64,000 nucleotides of DNA from JADLBR01 sp964651705 (GTDB lineage: Bacteria; Verrucomicrobiota; Verrucomicrobiia; JADLBR01), in assembly GCA_964651705.1 (NCBI GenBank), contig CAZYWZ010000017.1, positions 1-64,000 of the forward strand. The letters run 5' to 3'. The notes below the pieces were generated by a model. The model ran no database searches, was not told the DNA's origin, and worked only from the letters and a program-made list of their open reading frames with translations. Both the position numbers and the translations under genes were made by a program. This document shows, piece after piece, positions 49,414 through 57,832 of this stretch; position 1 is the stretch's first letter; every line of letters starts with the position of its first letter.

Positions 49414-52376
49414 GGTAGCTCCTTATCCGTGCCGCGGAGGAAGCGCTGGAAGAGGAACGACGCGGCGAAGGCGATGACGGCGACCGCGATGAACGCCGCC
49501 ACGCGATAGAGCTGGTCGAGCCTGGCGAGATCGTGAATGAAGAGCTTCAGGAGGGCGACGCCCAGAAGGGCGATCGCCGCATACCGGGCGGCGCGAATGC
49601 CCCGCGAGATGCCGATCACCAGCAGCGCCAGCGCGAAGAGCGACCAGGCGATGGTGTAGGACATGTCGCGCGGCAGGTTGCCGCTGAAACTCAGATGCAG
49701 CGCCGCACCCGCCGGGGCGAAGTAGTCGGCAATCTCGAGGTTCATCAGCAAGAACGCCAGGATCGTCCCCATGGCGCCGACGAGCGCCCGGGCATCGATG
49801 TTGAGCACCCGCTCCCGGGGAGGCGCCAGGAGCCTCATGCCGGCGAAGCAGGCCGCCGCGGCGATGCCGTACGTGTAGAGGATCCAATTCAGGATGGGAT
49901 GCTCGCCCCGTGGGGCATAATCGAAAATCGCGGGATTGAACGTCAGTCGGACGAAAACCGCGACCAGCAGGGCGATGCCGGTCACGCGCAGGCCCGGATG
50001 CGGCAGCCGGTGGAAAAGCCACAGGAGCGCGGCGCCCTCCAGCGCCCAGCCGATCGTGATCCAGTGCTTCTGAAATTGAAGGGGGAACACCAGGGTGACG
50101 AAGAACAGGGCGGCGCCCGCGAACCAGGCCAGGCGGTTGAGCCGGAAACCGGCGTCCGCCGGAATCCATCTGAGCAACAGCATCAGGCCGGCCAACAGCG
50201 GGAGCGCGAAGAGCATCGCCAAAACCCCGGGGATGTCGTTGGGCCAGACGGCGTCGATGCCGCCGCGCAACAGGATGAAGTGCAGCGGCAGCGAGAGCGC
50301 GGCCACCGCCCACGGCACCTGGATGTCCAGGACACGGCGGCGCACGGCGAACGGAAATCCCAGAAAAAGCGCCGCGAAGATCGCGAAACCGGCCAGTGCG
50401 GCGCGGTGCTCCCCGCCCCGGAACCAGCCGCTGAACCACGTGTACTCCACCATCAGGCAGCCGAGGAATGCCGCGAGCGCGAGCATCCCCTGCCGCGAGA
50501 GCGCGGTGAGTCCCAGCAGCAAGAGCGCCAGCAGGAACGCCACGCCGAAGATCTCGCCCGGGTTGGGCGGCCCGAGCTTGAAAATGAGCATGACCAGCAG
50601 CGCAAACGGCGTGGCGCCCGAGAGCCCGGGAAGATGGCGGGCCCATGGCGGCGGCCGGATGCCGTCGGCCGCGGAGCGGGCATCGGCCCGCCGCAACAGC
50701 CAGACCGATGCCGCGCAGAAGAGGGAGGCGAAGCCGGCGACCAGCCAGAGCTCCAGCGTGCCCGCCTGCGCGTGGACGTGCACCGCCGGTGACCGCAGTA
50801 TGGCCGCACCCAGCGTCAAGAACGTGAGCGCGACGGCGCCAGCCAGCGCCAGGAGGGTGCCCGAAGTCGCCGCGGCCGCCAGAACGATGAGGTCCAAGAG
50901 CAGGACCACCGGCCACATCCACGCTCCCACGTCGTCCATGCTGAGAACGGGAACCAGCACGACCACGAGCCCCAGGCAGCAGAGCGCGCCGCTCAAGCCA
51001 CCGGCGACATATCCGGGCCGCACCCGCCGGAGGGCGAAAGGGAAGCCGGCGTGCAGCGCGCTCAGCAGCACCACGAAGCCAAGCGCCCAGGGCAGCAGCT
51101 CGGTCGTGGCGGCGGCGCCGATCCAAATGGCCGTGGTGGCAAATGCCGCCACCGCGGCGGCGACATGGGCCCTCGCGACGGCCGGGTCCATGAGCACCAG
51201 CGCGAGCGCGGCGATGTCGGCCACCAGCACGAGAGCGAAAATCCAGGCCGGCCTAGCAGCGGCGCCGGGCAGCGAGATGAAGTAGAGGGCAAAGGCGATC
51301 GCCAGCGCGGCCGGGATGAAGGCCGATCCGGTGAGCCACTTGTTCTGTTCGCCCCGCCTCCGTGCGACGCCGGCGGCCACGGCGAACAGCGCCACGAAGA
51401 ATGCGCCGACGGTGACGGCGGTGGGCAGCCTGGACACCGAGAAGAAAGCCTCGGCCCAGCCGATCTGCATGGCCGCCGTGCCCACCGCCGCGAGTAGCGC
51501 GAGATAGTGCCACCGGCGGTGCAGCGCCACCGCCAGCAGTCCCATGTCCAGCAGGGCGATGTAGCCAAAGAGCCCAAGCGGGTTGTCGAAGCCAGAGGAG
51601 ACCAGGACCGGCGTGAGGAAACCCCCAAAAAACCCCAGTATCGCCACCGCCTGCGACGGCAATCGCACCGCCAGGAGAAAGGCGGTTACGGTGATGAGCA
51701 CCATCACGGCGAAGGTCGGGCCGGTGGAAAAGAACTCGAACCGATAGAGGGCCTTGCAGGCGAAGGTGACGGAATAGAGGATGACGACGCCCGTGGCGCA
51801 GAGCGCCTGACCCGTGATCTCGAAGCGGCGCCGGATCGCGAAAAAGCCGCCGGCCAGCGCGCCCGCGCCCGCCAAAAAGCCGAAGGCCGCGCGTACCGCA
51901 GGCGGTACCCATCCGTGCTCGACCGAGTACTTGAGTCCGAAGACCGCGCCGAAAAGCGCGGCCAAGCCCGCCAGCCATGCAAAGAGCTTGACTCCCAGGA
52001 ACTGCTCCCAGTCGAACTCGCGCGCGGTCGCGGCCGGCGGCTCCGCGGATGCCGAAGAAGGGCGGGTTGCCGGCGGCGCGGCGATGACCGGTGGTGCCGG
52101 AGGTGGGGCCGCTAGCTTGGGCGGCGGCGCGTGCGGCGCCGCGGCTGGTTCGGGCTCAGGGACCGGGACGGGCTCCGGGGCAGGGAGGCCCGCCCTGGGC
52201 GGAATCGACGCACCATGGCGCTCCAGATCCCCGATGCGGGATTCCAGGCGGGAAATTCGCCACAGCAATTCATCGTTGCCCCTTCTCGCGCGCGCGGCGG
52301 TCACCATCGCGGCGATCGGCAACACGATGATGAGAACGATCAGGGTGATCCCAACCAAAACCGCCACACCGTCCAT
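49410..52376 (-). CDS. DUF2339 family polytopic membrane protein
   Basis: A 988-residue protein with one N-terminal helix (GVAVLVGITLIVLIIVLPIAAMV), a short coiled region (ELLWRISRLESRIGDLERHG), a Pro/Ala/Glu-rich linker (about 60-115), then EFDWEQFLGVKLFAWLAGLAALFGAVFGLKYS, the family start. About 25-28 further membrane helices follow. This matches DUF2339, a large membrane family of unknown function usually encoded beside DUF3999. ATG at MDGVAVLVGI was chosen; the longer frame starts in an unlikely Cys/Arg stretch. GGGAAC lies upstream. The size suggests a channel or assembly scaffold, but nothing in the sequence proves it. Confidence 0.88.
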   Translation of the reverse strand: MDGVAVLVGITLIVLIIVLPIAAMVTAARARRGNDELLWRISRLESRIGDLERHGASIPPRAGLPAPEPVPVPEPEPAAAPHAPPPKLAAPPPAPPVIAAPPATRPSSASAEPPAATAREFDWEQFLGVKLFAWLAGLAALFGAVFGLKYSVEHGWVPPAVRAAFGFLAGAGALAGGFFAIRRRFEITGQALCATGVVILYSVTFACKALYRFEFFSTGPTFAVMVLITVTAFLLAVRLPSQAVAILGFFGGFLTPVLVSSGFDNPLGLFGYIALLDMGLLAVALHRRWHYLALLAAVGTAAMQIGWAEAFFSVSRLPTAVTVGAFFVALFAVAAGVARRRGEQNKWLTGSAFIPAALAIAFALYFISLPGAAARPAWIFALVLVADIAALALVLMDPAVARAHVAAAVAAFATTAIWIGAAATTELLPWALGFVVLLSALHAGFPFALRRVRPGYVAGGLSGALCCLGLVVVLVPVLSMDDVGAWMWPVVLLLDLIVLAAAATSGTLLALAGAVALTFLTLGAAILRSPAVHVHAQAGTLELWLVAGFASLFCAASVWLLRRADARSAADGIRPPPWARHLPGLSGATPFALLVMLIFKLGPPNPGEIFGVAFLLALLLLGLTALSRQGMLALAAFLGCLMVEYTWFSGWFRGGEHRAALAGFAIFAALFLGFPFAVRRRVLDIQVPWAVAALSLPLHFILLRGGIDAVWPNDIPGVLAMLFALPLLAGLMLLLRWIPADAGFRLNRLAWFAGAALFFVTLVFPLQFQKHWITIGWALEGAALLWLFHRLPHPGLRVTGIALLVAVFVRLTFNPAIFDYAPRGEHPILNWILYTYGIAAAACFAGMRLLAPPRERVLNIDARALVGAMGTILAFLLMNLEIADYFAPAGAALHLSFSGNLPRDMSYTIAWSLFALALLVIGISRGIRAARYAAIALLGVALLKLFIHDLARLDQLYRVAAFIAVAVIAFAASFLFQRFLRGTDKELP

Positions 52377-52519
52377 CCCCTGATGTTCCCAGAGTTCCGT
52401 CCCCGCACAAGCCCCGACAAGCATGCGCCGCACCGCCGACTGCTGACGCAAAATGGCATAGAAACGGCGGAGATCGATGGGCTGTGCTCACGCGAAAGGC
52501 GTGCCATAATCAGCGCCCG

Positions 52520-53374
52520 ATGAGTGATCACAGCCAGGTGACCCGGCGAGGGTTTCTTCGCGCACTGATGACAGCGCCCCTCATCGGGGCAGGGGTCGGC
52601 CTGTACACGTGGCGATTCGAGCCGCACTGGCTTGAGGTGGTCGAGCGCCGCCTGCCGATCGCGGGTCTGCCAGATCGTCTCGTCGGGACCCGGCTTGCGC
52701 AGCTGAGCGATCTGCACGTGGGGCCGCGGGTGGACGACGCGTACATCCTTCAGGCGTTCGATAGGGCGAGGGAGTTATCGCCAGAGATCATCGTGTACAC
52801 GGGCGATTTTCGAAGCCACGAGGACGACGATTTCGCGCGCGCGCGCCGCGTATTCCCTCGGTTGGCCTTGGGCGCCCGCGCCACCTTTGGCATCTTGGGG
52901 AATCATGATTATGGGCCGCGCTGGGCCAATGCCCGGATTGCTGGCCGCGTCGCCGACATGGCCCGCGAGGCGGGTGTGCGCGTGCTCCGCAATGAGGTCG
53001 CCGAGGTGGATGGCCTCCAGATCGCCGGCCTGGATGACATGTGGGCCGGGCGCTTCGATCTGAAGCGAACGCTCGGTGCGCTCGACCCGCGCCGCCCGTC
53101 GTTGGCGCTCAGCCATAACCCCGACACCGCCGACCAGCCGGGGTGGCACACTTATTCCGGCTGGATCCTCGCGGGGCATACCCACGGCGGACAATGCAAG
53201 CCCCCGTTTCTCCCGCCCCCGCTCCTGCCGGTCCAAAATCGCCGCTACAGCGCGGGCGCGTTCGCTCTCTCCGGTGGACGTCGCATGTACATCAACCGCG
53301 GCATCGGGCACCTCATCCGCGTCCGCTTCAACGTCCGACCTGAGATCACGCTCTTTCGCCTCGAGCGGGCGTGA
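52520..53374 (+). CDS. TAT-exported metallophosphoesterase (YkuE-like)
   Basis: A 284-residue calcineurin-type phosphoesterase. The leader SQVTRRGFLRALMTAPLIGAG has the twin-arginine motif RRGFL. The two-metal site is complete: LSDLHVG (Asp64, His66), YTGDF, LGNHDYG and GWILAGHTHGGQ. The order and spacing fit the YkuE/LpxH-like branch, which hydrolyses phosphodiesters of lipids or UDP-lipids on the outer face of the membrane. ATG at MSDHSQVTRR gives the leader directly. It is divergent from the DUF2339 gene, with 143 bases between them. Confidence 0.9.
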   Translation: MSDHSQVTRRGFLRALMTAPLIGAGVGLYTWRFEPHWLEVVERRLPIAGLPDRLVGTRLAQLSDLHVGPRVDDAYILQAFDRARELSPEIIVYTGDFRSHEDDDFARARRVFPRLALGARATFGILGNHDYGPRWANARIAGRVADMAREAGVRVLRNEVAEVDGLQIAGLDDMWAGRFDLKRTLGALDPRRPSLALSHNPDTADQPGWHTYSGWILAGHTHGGQCKPPFLPPPLLPVQNRRYSAGAFALSGGRRMYINRGIGHLIRVRFNVRPEITLFRLERA

Positions 53375-53382
53375 GCCCCTCG

Positions 53383-53815
53383 CTACCGGAATTCGTCACC
53401 GTATCGCCGGCGGAAACAGGGCGGCCGTGCCATTGAAGTGGCTGTTACGGGGAATATGGATGTGTTCCCCTCTCTCCAGGATCTCCATATCGTTCGGTTG
53501 CATTCCAGGATCACCCAGCTCTTCTTCTTGGGAAGAACCCGGACACCCATGGCATAGAGAATATCCCGATGGACGAACATCCCCATCGGGTGATACCCAC
53601 GCAGTCCCGAGATCCTCGTCCAGCTCGCACCCCTGTCTTTCGACTCGTGATAGAACACCTTGTTCGCGGTTGTCCCGCCGCCGAAAATATCGCGCGAGGC
53701 GAGATAGGTCCCGCTCGGCAAAATGACGACGGAGGGACTACCGATGTATTCGTTCTGACAATCGCCGCCCTCGAGCCACGCGGCGCGCGTCAGCCCGCAC
53801 TCGGTGGACGCGATG
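53383..53815 (-). pseudogene. Fragment of a BNR-repeat sialidase-like protein
   Basis: Read right to left, the fragment begins TIASTECGLTRAAWLEGGDC and continues NEYIGSPSVVILPSGTYLAS, KVFYHESKDRGASWTRISGL and YHPMGMFVHRDILYAMGV. This is a typical sialidase/BNR propeller start with one Asp-box-like repeat (S-x-D-x-G-x-S-W). After about 110 residues it shifts frame and stops (HIPRNSHFNGTAALFPPAIR appears in another frame). No start codon or signal peptide is present. It is a decayed piece of a glycan-degrading enzyme. Confidence 0.5.
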
Positions 53816-54022
53816 GTCCGCGTGGGATGGGACGCGCATGAGACTGGCCCCGGCGAATATCACTTTGAAAAGATGGACACAGTCTTCGAGCGCTGCCTGA
53901 AATATGGGCATAAGCTCAACATCGGCTGCTTTGTGACGAGCAACGCGGGCACGACGCAGACGAACGATGGCGCCTCGTGCTGTTATCCAACCTACGTGCA
54001 CGAGGCCATGCAGCGGAGCGAT
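53804..54022 (+). pseudogene. Fragment of a GH-like (clan A) protein
   Basis: RVGWDAHETGPGEYHFEKMDTVFERC and then KLNIGCFVTSNAGTT, CCYPTYVHEAMQ resemble the barrel start of GH42/GH5-type proteins, like the protein encoded at 179-2308 in this window (EWSRLNPAPGQYDW). About 65 residues are recognisable. The fragment has no signal, stops being protein-like near 54022 and continues antisense to the DUF192 gene. Its left end meets the sialidase fragment head to head at about 53815, so a rearrangement joined two dead pieces. Confidence 0.45.
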
Positions 54023-54025
54023 CAA

Positions 54026-54430
54026 TCAGCCGGCGACCTCCGTGGGCCGGATCTCGAGCCGGTCGCCCAGGGCGCACCCCGCCCGCGCCAGGGTCCCCGC
54101 TGGCAACTCCAAGACCGATCGCGCGGCCCACACCGGGCCCGCCATCTTCCACGGCCGCAGATCGTGCACGATGCCGACCACGCGCAGATCGCGCGACAGG
54201 AACAGGGCGTCGATCGCGAAACGCATGAAGAACATGTGGATGGAGTTCGTCGGGCGGATCCAGAGGCCCTCCCCATCCCCCAGCCCTTCGCGGCCGAGCA
54301 AGCCCCTCATCCGCGCCCAAGGGTCGGCGGCGAGCCCGATGCGGTCCCCCAGGGTGGTGCCCCGCGTCAGGTCCACGGCCAGCAGCGGTCTTGGTCCCAC
54401 GATTTTCCCCTCCTCCCCGCCCGGGCCCAT
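54026..54430 (-). CDS. DUF192 family protein
   Basis: A 134-residue DUF192 protein. RMRGLLGREGLGDGEGLWIRPTNSIHMFFMRFAIDALFLSRDLRVVGI is the conserved core; IHMFFMRFxIDxLFL is its signature, followed by GTLARAGCALGDRLE. The start (MGPGGEEGKIVG) overlaps the tadC stop in a TGATG, so it is coupled to the Tad genes. No signal peptide is obvious. The family is often found at the end of tad loci, but its function is not known. Confidence 0.85.
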   Translation of the reverse strand: MGPGGEEGKIVGPRPLLAVDLTRGTTLGDRIGLAADPWARMRGLLGREGLGDGEGLWIRPTNSIHMFFMRFAIDALFLSRDLRVVGIVHDLRPWKMAGPVWAARSVLELPAGTLARAGCALGDRLEIRPTEVAG

Positions 54431-55356
54431 CACTGGGTGACGATGTTGTCTTGGATCAAGATCAGGGCCGGCCCGAGGATCACCACGAAAAGCGCGGGGA
54501 ATATGAAAAACACCAGTGGGATCATCATCTTGACCGGCGCCTTCATCGCCTTCTCCTCGGCCCGCTGGCGCCGCTTGACGCGCATCGCCTCCGACTGCAC
54601 CCGGAGGACGTCGGTCAGGCTGCCGCCCAGATTGGAGATGAACGACACCGCCGCCACGAAGCTCTTCAGGTCCTCGACCCCCGTCCGGTCGCCGAGGTCG
54701 CCGAGCGCCTGGTCCCGTGGCTTGCCCAGCCGTATCTCCGTCAGCGTCCGGGAGAACTCCTCGGCCAGCGGCCCGTGCGATCGCTCGGTGACGGCGGCGA
54801 TCGCGCCGTCGAAGCCCATCCCCGCCTCCACGCTGATCCCGAGCAGGTCGTAGGCAAATGGCAACGACTTGACGATCTGCTCCTTGCGGCGTTTCGCGCG
54901 GATCCGGAGCAGGATGCTGGGAAGGCGCAGCCCGATCAGGCCGCCCACGACGACGGCCGCCAGCTTGAACGCGAATGACATCGGGCTCGCCAGATAGGCG
55001 ACCCAGATCACGGTCGGGATCGTCAGGAAGAGGATCCAGCTGAATCCCGCCAGCTGCGCCCCGCTCAGCAGATTGGTGAGCCCCGCCTCGGCCAACAGCT
55101 TCGCCGAATCCTGCGTGATGGTCGCGGGCGTGTACCTCCCAAAGATGCCGGAGAACGTGTCCGCCATCGGCATCAGGACGCGCTCGAAAAAGCTCCGCTC
55201 CAGCTCCTGCTCGTCGCGCACCACGGCCCCGCGGTGCACCTTCCTGACCCGCTCCGCCACCGAGACGGTCTTCGCCGCCGGGGCAAACATCGCCCGGAAC
55301 ACGAGGAAGAGGCACAGCCAGAAGCAGACGCCCGCGATGATCAGCGTGGTTTCCAT
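54430..55356 (-). CDS. tadC: Tad pilus inner-membrane protein TadC
   Basis: A 308-residue T2SS_GspF-type protein. The first helix is LIIAGVCFWLCLFLVFRAMF. Further hydrophobic segments lie at about 110-155, with the last at LVFFIFPALFVVILGPALILI. LPFAYDLLGISVEAGMGFDGAIAAVTER and VEDLKSFVAAVSFISNLGGSLTDVLRVQSEAMR are the GspF-domain signatures. With TadB it forms the platform that couples the CpaF motor to pilin polymerisation. It shares one base with the tadB stop and overlaps the DUF192 start. Confidence 0.93.
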   Translation of the reverse strand: METTLIIAGVCFWLCLFLVFRAMFAPAAKTVSVAERVRKVHRGAVVRDEQELERSFFERVLMPMADTFSGIFGRYTPATITQDSAKLLAEAGLTNLLSGAQLAGFSWILFLTIPTVIWVAYLASPMSFAFKLAAVVVGGLIGLRLPSILLRIRAKRRKEQIVKSLPFAYDLLGISVEAGMGFDGAIAAVTERSHGPLAEEFSRTLTEIRLGKPRDQALGDLGDRTGVEDLKSFVAAVSFISNLGGSLTDVLRVQSEAMRVKRRQRAEEKAMKAPVKMMIPLVFFIFPALFVVILGPALILIQDNIVTQ

Positions 55357-56354
55357 CAGACGTCAATGGTGATGATCTTACGGATCATCAGCACGCCGAT
55401 GAGCTGCATCGTCGCGCCGACGCCCAGCAATAAACGCCCCTTCTCGGTCGAAAACAGTAGCCCGATGTAATCGGGGTTCATCCCATAGAGCACGAAGCCA
55501 AGGCCGATCGGCAGCAGCCCGACGATCCAGCCGGACAGCGCCCCCTGCGCCGTGAGCACCCGGATCTGCCCCTGCAGCTTGACCCGCTCGCGGATCGTGG
55601 CCGCCACCTTTTCCATCACCTCGGCCAGGTTGCCGCCGATGTTCTTCTGGATCAGGAAGGCCGTGGCGGTGATGTCCAGATCCGGGCTGGGGACCCGCTG
55701 CACCAGATTCTGGAATGCCGCCTCGACCGGCAGGCCCAGGTTGGTCTCCTGGATCAGCAGCTTGAACTCCGAGGCGATCGGTTCCGGCGACTCTTTGATC
55801 GCGTGATTCACGGCCTGCAGGAAGGTCTGCCCGGCGCGGAGGGCGTTCACCAGGAGGACGAGGAATTCCGCCAGCTGGTTATTGAACTTGTCGATGCGGG
55901 CGCGGGACCGGGACTTCACGATGAGCGGCGGGACCAGGAGGGCGACCACCGCCAAGAATGCGCCGATCATGATGTTGCGGAAGACGAACCCGAAGAGGAG
56001 CAGGGGGGCGACGATGAGCAGGAGCCGCATGAGGAGGTACTCGGAGCAGCGCATCGGGATGTCCGCCTCGGCCAGCGAGCGATCCAGCCGCTCGACGTAG
56101 GAGGCGCCCGTGACCCTCGCGATCACCCGGGAGATATCGATGCGCTGCTTGGCCTCTTCCTCCTTGATCAGTTTCTCCCATTCCGGGGCGACCTCCTTCT
56201 GCGTGGCCGCGCGCTCCTTCTGGAGCTGGATCAGGCGCTTCTTGACGCTGTCGTCCCCGCCGGTGAAGGAGGCCTGGATGGTGAACAGGAAGATCGCGGC
56301 CCCCGCGAAGAGCAGCAGGCCGATGATCCACAGGTTCAGGTCGATGCCCATCAT
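55356..56354 (-). CDS. tadB: Tad pilus inner-membrane protein TadB
   Basis: A 332-residue GspF-type protein, the partner of TadC. LWIIGLLLFAGAAIFLFTIQ is helix 1. LVNALRAGQTFLQAVNHAIKESPEPIASEFKLLIQETNLGLPVEAAF and PSPDLDITATAFLIQKNIGGNLAEVMEKVAATIRERVKL are the domain signatures. The last helix pair is GWIVGLLPIGLGFVLYGM then LLLGVGATMQLIGVLM. It lies 4 bases after cpaF and runs directly into tadC. Confidence 0.93.
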   Translation of the reverse strand: MMGIDLNLWIIGLLLFAGAAIFLFTIQASFTGGDDSVKKRLIQLQKERAATQKEVAPEWEKLIKEEEAKQRIDISRVIARVTGASYVERLDRSLAEADIPMRCSEYLLMRLLLIVAPLLLFGFVFRNIMIGAFLAVVALLVPPLIVKSRSRARIDKFNNQLAEFLVLLVNALRAGQTFLQAVNHAIKESPEPIASEFKLLIQETNLGLPVEAAFQNLVQRVPSPDLDITATAFLIQKNIGGNLAEVMEKVAATIRERVKLQGQIRVLTAQGALSGWIVGLLPIGLGFVLYGMNPDYIGLLFSTEKGRLLLGVGATMQLIGVLMIRKIITIDV

Positions 56355-56358
56355 GCGG

Positions 56359-57753
56359 TCAGATCTCCATGGCGCTCTGGAACACGTCGGTGGGCACGGG
56401 CGAGCCCATGCGCTTGAACTTGTCGAGATGCCGCGAGATGATCCCGGTCCCCTTCATCTCGCCATAGATCCGGCCCTCCGCGGTGACCCCCTTGGCCTCG
56501 AAGCGGAAGAGCTCCTGCATGGTGATGGTCTGTCCCTCCATCCCCTGGATCTCGCTCACGCTGGTGACGCGGCGGCTGCCGTCGGCCAGGCGGGTGGTCT
56601 GCACGACGTAATCGATGGCGGCGGCGATCTGCTCGCGGATGGCGCGCTGGGGCAGGTCCATGCCGGCCATCATCACCAGCGTCTCGGCGCGGGCCAGGCA
56701 ATCGCGCGGGGTGTTGGCGTGCAGCGTGGTCATCGAGCCGTCGTGGCCGGTGTTCATCGCCTGCAGCATGTCGAGGGCCTCTCCCCCGCGGCACTCCCCC
56801 ACGATGATGCGGTCCGGGCGCATGCGCAGGGAGTTACGGACGAGGTCCCGGATGGTGACCTCTCCCTTGCCCTCGATGTTCTTTGGGCGGCTCTCCAGCC
56901 GCACCACGTGCTCCTGCTGCAGCCGCAGCTCCGCGGCGTCCTCGATGGTGACGATGCGCTCGTTGTTCGGGATGAAGGAGGAGAGGATGTTGAGCATCGT
57001 CGTCTTGCCCGAGCCGGTGCCGCCGGAGATCAGCACGTTCATCTTGGCGCGGACCGCCGCCGCGAGGAACAGGGCCATGCCCTGAGAGAGGCTCTTGAAG
57101 CGCAGGAGGTCCTCGATCCGGAGGGGATCGGCGCGGAATTTGCGTATGGTGATGGTGGGGCCGTTGAGGGTCAGGGGCGGGATGATCGCGTTGACGCGGG
57201 AGCCGTCCGGAAGGCGCGCGTCCACCATGGGGCTGGCCTCGTCGATGCGCCGGCCGAGGGGCGAGATGATCTTATCGATGACGCGCCGGACGTGCGCGTC
57301 ATCCATGAACTTCACGTCGGAGAACTCCACCTTGCCGGCCCGCTCGACATAGACGCTGAAGGGCCCATTCACCATGATGTCCATGATGTCTTCGTCCCGC
57401 AGGAGCGGCTCCAGCGGGCCGAACCCGACCATCTCGTCGACGATCTCGGTCAGGAGCCGGGCGCGCAGGTGGCGCCCGATCGGGATGCGCTCGGAGCGCA
57501 GGCGCTCGTCGACCAGTTCCTCGATGCGGGCCCTGAGGAATTGCTCGTTGCCCGGTTGGAGCAGGCGCGGGTCGATGTTCTGTATGAGGTGGGGGAGGAC
57601 CTGCTCCTTGAACTTGAGACAGAATTCGTAGGAGGGGTCGCGGACGGTTGCCTTGGGGCCTCGCGGGTCGGCGGGCGCGGCGGGAGGGCGGGCCGGCCCG
57701 GCTCCCTGGCCGCGGGCCTGCTGGTGCATCTGGGCTGGGTTGACAAGTGCCAC
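56359..57753 (-). CDS. cpaF: Tad secretion ATPase CpaF/TadA
   Basis: A 464-residue hexameric secretion ATPase that powers Flp pilus extension and retraction. The N-terminal domain (EFCLKFKEQVLPHLIQNIDPRLL through RIPIGRHLRARLLTEIVDEMVGFGPLEPLL) precedes MDIMVNGPFSVYVERAGKVE and the RecA-like core. Walker A is SGGTGSGKTT (about 243-252), the Asp box is IVTIEDAAELRL, Walker B is DRIIVGECRGGEALDMLQAM, and the His box is TTLHANTP. GTG was chosen as start because GGGGAG precedes it; an ATG 24 bases on is an alternative. It follows cpaE with about 80 bases between. Confidence 0.95.
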   Translation of the reverse strand: MALVNPAQMHQQARGQGAGPARPPAAPADPRGPKATVRDPSYEFCLKFKEQVLPHLIQNIDPRLLQPGNEQFLRARIEELVDERLRSERIPIGRHLRARLLTEIVDEMVGFGPLEPLLRDEDIMDIMVNGPFSVYVERAGKVEFSDVKFMDDAHVRRVIDKIISPLGRRIDEASPMVDARLPDGSRVNAIIPPLTLNGPTITIRKFRADPLRIEDLLRFKSLSQGMALFLAAAVRAKMNVLISGGTGSGKTTMLNILSSFIPNNERIVTIEDAAELRLQQEHVVRLESRPKNIEGKGEVTIRDLVRNSLRMRPDRIIVGECRGGEALDMLQAMNTGHDGSMTTLHANTPRDCLARAETLVMMAGMDLPQRAIREQIAAAIDYVVQTTRLADGSRRVTSVSEIQGMEGQTITMQELFRFEAKGVTAEGRIYGEMKGTGIISRHLDKFKRMGSPVPTDVFQSAMEI

Positions 57754-57832
57754 CGCGTGCTCCCCGTGCGGGAAAGTTATCCCCGCACCCTCCCGTGTGC
57801 AAGACCTGCGTGGCTAGGCCGGTGCCGGTGTC

